Positions 5,242 to 7,069 of a DNA stretch of 7,069 nucleotides are shown here, piece by piece. Location of the stretch: positions 1-7,069 of the forward strand of contig CAMQXE010000063.1 in the NCBI GenBank assembly GCA_947038745.1. Direction: 5' to 3'. A program made the translations under genes and the position numbers. The notes under the pieces are model-generated. The model was not told the DNA's origin. It worked only from the letters and a program-made list of their open reading frames with translations, and made no database searches. This stretch comes from an uncultured Propionibacteriaceae bacterium. GTDB lineage: Bacteria > Actinomycetota > Actinomycetes > Propionibacteriales > Propionibacteriaceae. Positions within the stretch are counted from its first letter, which is position 1. Each line of letters opens with the position of its first letter.

Positions 5242-6078
5242 TTAGCTGCCTGTCGCGATTGGACGCCCAGCCCGAGACCATTCCGAGTAGCTGCCTGGGT
5301 AGATCACGCCACCGTGGATACCGGCTGACTCCAAGGCCAGCAAGAAGTTGGCAGCAGTTACTCCAGAACCGCAGTAGATAACATCTCCAGCACCAACCTC
5401 ACCAACGCGGGCTTTGATCTGGGCTGGGGTTAGATAACGTCCATCGGCATGCTGCAGTTCAACTGCAGGAATGCTCTCTGCTCCAGGAATATGGCCCGGG
5501 GTTGGATCAAGAGGCTCAACTTCACCACGGTAACGCTCACCAGCCCGGACGTCGATTGCTCGGTGCCCAGAAGCAATGGCTGCTTGAACTTCATCTGCGG
5601 TCATTCGTCCGCGATGCCCCGGCTGCGGCACCCATGCAGACGCTGACACAGGCTTGGGATCGCCTTGTTCTAGCTCGCCTACCCACGCTGCAATGCCACC
5701 ATTTAGTACCGACACGTCGCACAGACCAGCATCTGTAAGTAGCCACCCTACCCGGGCTGCCGACATGGAATTGCCGGAGTCGTAGACCACTACTTGGCGC
5801 TTGGGGCTTACTCCGACGCGCTGGAACTCAGCAGTCATCTGCTCAAGTGTCGGAAGAGGATGGCGCCCTTGCCCTACCGCTTTGTGATTTGTTAGTGCGC
5901 CTTCTAGATCAATCAACTGCGCACCTGGAATATGACCCTGCCGGAAGTCATCTTGTGCCTTTGGGAAACTTGAGGGCGCGCCAGGGGCAGTCAGCTCCCA
6001 GCGAGCATCGATAATGACTGGAGGATTATCGCCAGCCAGCATCAGCTCGACAGTTTCTGCGTTTACTAAAGCACTCAT
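5242..6078 (-). CDS. Sulfurtransferase with tandem rhodanese domains (3-mercaptopyruvate type)
   Basis: This enzyme moves sulfur from a donor to a thiol or cyanide acceptor through a cysteine persulfide. The 278 residues are the normal length for a two-domain enzyme. The N-terminal rhodanese domain (about 5-135) is the inactive kind, with YDSGNSMSAAR where a catalytic loop would be. The C-terminal domain (about 156-275) has DVRAGERYRGEVEP, GHIPGA and the active loop YCGSGVTAA with catalytic C236. The CGSGV loop is typical of 3-mercaptopyruvate sulfurtransferases (SseA-like), whereas thiosulfate-specific enzymes usually carry CRKGV; the donor preference is therefore an inference. No signal peptide is seen. 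ATG at 6078 overlaps the tdk stop by four bases (ATGA), with GGAG eight bases upstream inside tdk, so translation is probably coupled. It is the last gene seen in the AlkP-tdk-sulfurtransferase operon and faces sepH with no visible terminator between. Confidence 0.93.
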   Translation of the reverse strand: MSALVNAETVELMLAGDNPPVIIDARWELTAPGAPSSFPKAQDDFRQGHIPGAQLIDLEGALTNHKAVGQGRHPLPTLEQMTAEFQRVGVSPKRQVVVYDSGNSMSAARVGWLLTDAGLCDVSVLNGGIAAWVGELEQGDPKPVSASAWVPQPGHRGRMTADEVQAAIASGHRAIDVRAGERYRGEVEPLDPTPGHIPGAESIPAVELQHADGRYLTPAQIKARVGEVGAGDVIYCGSGVTAANFLLALESAGIHGGVIYPGSYSEWSRAGRPIATGS

Positions 6079-6806
6079 GCGTCGATCTCCAGTTCGTCGT
6101 CATTATCGAAAAGGGCTTGGTTGCCCTCATAGAACGTCTCATTTTCGATACCTTGGGCCAGTTCATTGCTCAGGTCGAATGGCAGCGGATCAGCAAAGGT
6201 GGATTGGGCAACTTGGCGAGTTAGCTTACGGCGATGATGAGAGCGGCACAGCACCTCATAGGTAACGAGCGAGTCAGAATCCGTATCACCGACAACGATC
6301 TGTTCACCATGTGTGACCATCAGACCATTGACTGTACGAGCATTATGCGTTCCCTTTGCCCCACACCAACATAAGGGTTGTACCTGCAACGTCTCAAGGC
6401 GATCAGCCAACTCCACTAGACGGCGTGATCCGGGGAATAGCTCAGTACGGAAATCTGACAAAATCCCGAAAGCGAAGATATCTATTTGAAGTTCATCCAC
6501 GATCCGGGAAAGTTGATCGATTTGTTCAGCGGAGTAGAAGTTCGCTTCGTCGCAAACCATGTAATCGATACGGCTACCATGAACCAACTGATCGACGGTA
6601 TAGGTCCAGAAATCAAACTCTGGGAGTACTTCTAGGGCCGCTTGGTCCAAACCAATCCGCGAAGAAATCCGCGCAAACCCGCTACGGTCTTGGCTCGTGA
6701 ACAGCCGCCCAAGGCGGCCACCACTCGATTGGGTGTAATCAACCTGAAGTGCCAATGTTGACTTACCGCAATTCATCGGGCCCGTGAAAAAGACCAACTC
6801 CGCCAC
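6075..6806 (-). CDS. tdk: Thymidine kinase (TK1-like, type II)
   Basis: Thymidine kinase phosphorylates thymidine with ATP to dTMP in the salvage route to dTTP. The 243 residues show the Walker A loop GPMNCGKST (9-17), the DEANFY segment (86-91) with E87 as the expected catalytic base, and the flexible lasso from FGILSDF to ELADRLETL (about 113-140). A zinc site of the actinobacterial pattern is formed by C146, C148, C187 and a following histidine, and VTYEVLCR near 181-188 is where the thymidine-binding tyrosine falls in TK1 proteins. Two oddities are Asn89 in place of the usual Gln of DEAQF, and a C-terminal acidic extension of about 40 residues past the core. The start is GTG at 6806, with AAAGGAG five bases upstream. 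It lies 35 bases after the phosphatase-family gene and overlaps the sulfurtransferase by four bases. Together with dut it serves dTTP supply. Confidence 0.95.
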   Translation of the reverse strand: MAELVFFTGPMNCGKSTLALQVDYTQSSGGRLGRLFTSQDRSGFARISSRIGLDQAALEVLPEFDFWTYTVDQLVHGSRIDYMVCDEANFYSAEQIDQLSRIVDELQIDIFAFGILSDFRTELFPGSRRLVELADRLETLQVQPLCWCGAKGTHNARTVNGLMVTHGEQIVVGDTDSDSLVTYEVLCRSHHRRKLTRQVAQSTFADPLPFDLSNELAQGIENETFYEGNQALFDNDDELEIDA

Positions 6807-6841
6807 AGTCTCTCCTTTCGCTACCTGGTAACTGTATTAGC

Positions 6842-7069
6842 TCAACGACGTCCGCGTAGGGTACCTAGCGGAACCAACATCTCAGCAGGGGTCAATGACC
6901 CGTGCATTCCGACTAAGGAAAACTCCCCCGGCTGGGTTCTCGTGAAGAAGGCCCACGTATCGCGGGCAGCAACCACAACATCACCCCAATGGTCAACCAA
7001 TGCCGGATCTAGTGTGCCAAACCACCCTGCCGCAATAGCTTCATGCCGGGTAAGCACCCAAGCCCTCTC
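6842..7069 (-). CDS. Alkaline-phosphatase-superfamily protein (phosphodiesterase/nucleotide pyrophosphatase type), C-terminal part
   Basis: This is the last 75 codons of a gene that enters from beyond the window end; the start is not seen. The reading frame is open to the edge (residues ERAWVLTRHEA onward). The sequence GWFG, then WGDVVVAARDTWAFF, then GMHGSLTPAEMLVPL matches the C-terminus of actinobacterial type I phosphodiesterase/nucleotide pyrophosphatase-like proteins. In that superfamily the histidine of the HG pair near the end is normally a metal ligand, which H51 of this fragment probably is. Substrate and location cannot be judged from the fragment. A local start codon exists near 7057 but is inside the domain and not the true start. 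The stop is 35 bases before tdk on the same strand, so the two are probably cotranscribed. Confidence 0.85.
   Translation of the reverse strand, partial: ERAWVLTRHEAIAAGWFGTLDPALVDHWGDVVVAARDTWAFFTRTQPGEFSLVGMHGSLTPAEMLVPLGTLRGRR

Noticed and set aside
6356..6700. Plus-strand open frame opposite tdk
   Set aside because: It is antisense to tdk motifs, with no start signal and no domain.
1..7069. Search for defence systems, mobile elements, CRISPR repeats, tRNA genes and riboswitches
   Set aside because: Every stretch is accounted for by conserved chromosomal genes; I saw no direct repeats, transposase or integrase motifs, cloverleaf candidates or known riboswitch cores.

Overview
The window is an ordinary-looking piece of actinobacterial chromosome. 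The evidence is the gene content: SepH, DUF4193, DUF3710, DUF4235, an actinobacterial-type dUTPase and an AcnA-type aconitase are together characteristic of Actinomycetota. Base composition is moderate (low to mid 50s percent GC, judged by eye). That is low for the phylum and would fit a genus such as Arcanobacterium or Trueperella in the Actinomycetaceae. The genus is a guess; the phylum is not.

Layout, left to right. Positions 1-3039 hold four genes on the minus strand, read right to left: dut (3039-2575), a DUF3710 protein (2558-1806), a TrmA/RlmD-type RNA uridine-C5 methyltransferase (1801-737), and the N-terminal 224 codons of aconitase (672 to the window edge). The first three are separated by 16 and 4 bases and look like one operon. 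Aconitase follows after 64 bases that contain a perfect 7-5-7 dyad. A short two-helix membrane protein of the DUF4235 family (3123-3416, plus) diverges from dut. It converges on a DUF4193 zinc-ribbon protein (3793-3494, minus), with a 16-bp perfect hairpin between them acting as a shared terminator. A 213-base divergent region then leads to sepH (4007-5236, plus). sepH converges, with only 5 bases between stop codons, on a second minus-strand operon read right to left: the C-terminus of an alkaline-phosphatase-superfamily protein (entering from beyond 7069), tdk (6806-6075) and a tandem-rhodanese sulfurtransferase (6078-5242), the last two joined by a 4-base ATGA overlap. There is no gene-free stretch longer than 300 bases. 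I see no tRNA, rRNA, mobile element or CRISPR array.

Functional themes. dut makes dUMP and removes dUTP, and tdk salvages thymidine to dTMP, so the window holds two enzymes of dTTP supply. SepH is an FtsZ-interacting division protein. DUF3710, DUF4235 and DUF4193 are conserved but of unknown function. From memory, dut, DUF3710, DUF4193 and a TrmA-type methyltransferase also lie close together in Mycobacterium tuberculosis (about Rv2689c to Rv2699c), so this is a rearranged and compacted version of a conserved core neighbourhood.

I find no convincing new multi-gene system. The points most worth checking are a SepH that lacks the usual N-terminal segment and starts at the helix-turn-helix, the dyad before aconitase, a shortened methyltransferase mid-region, and a thymidine kinase with Asn in place of the conserved Gln of its DEAQF motif.
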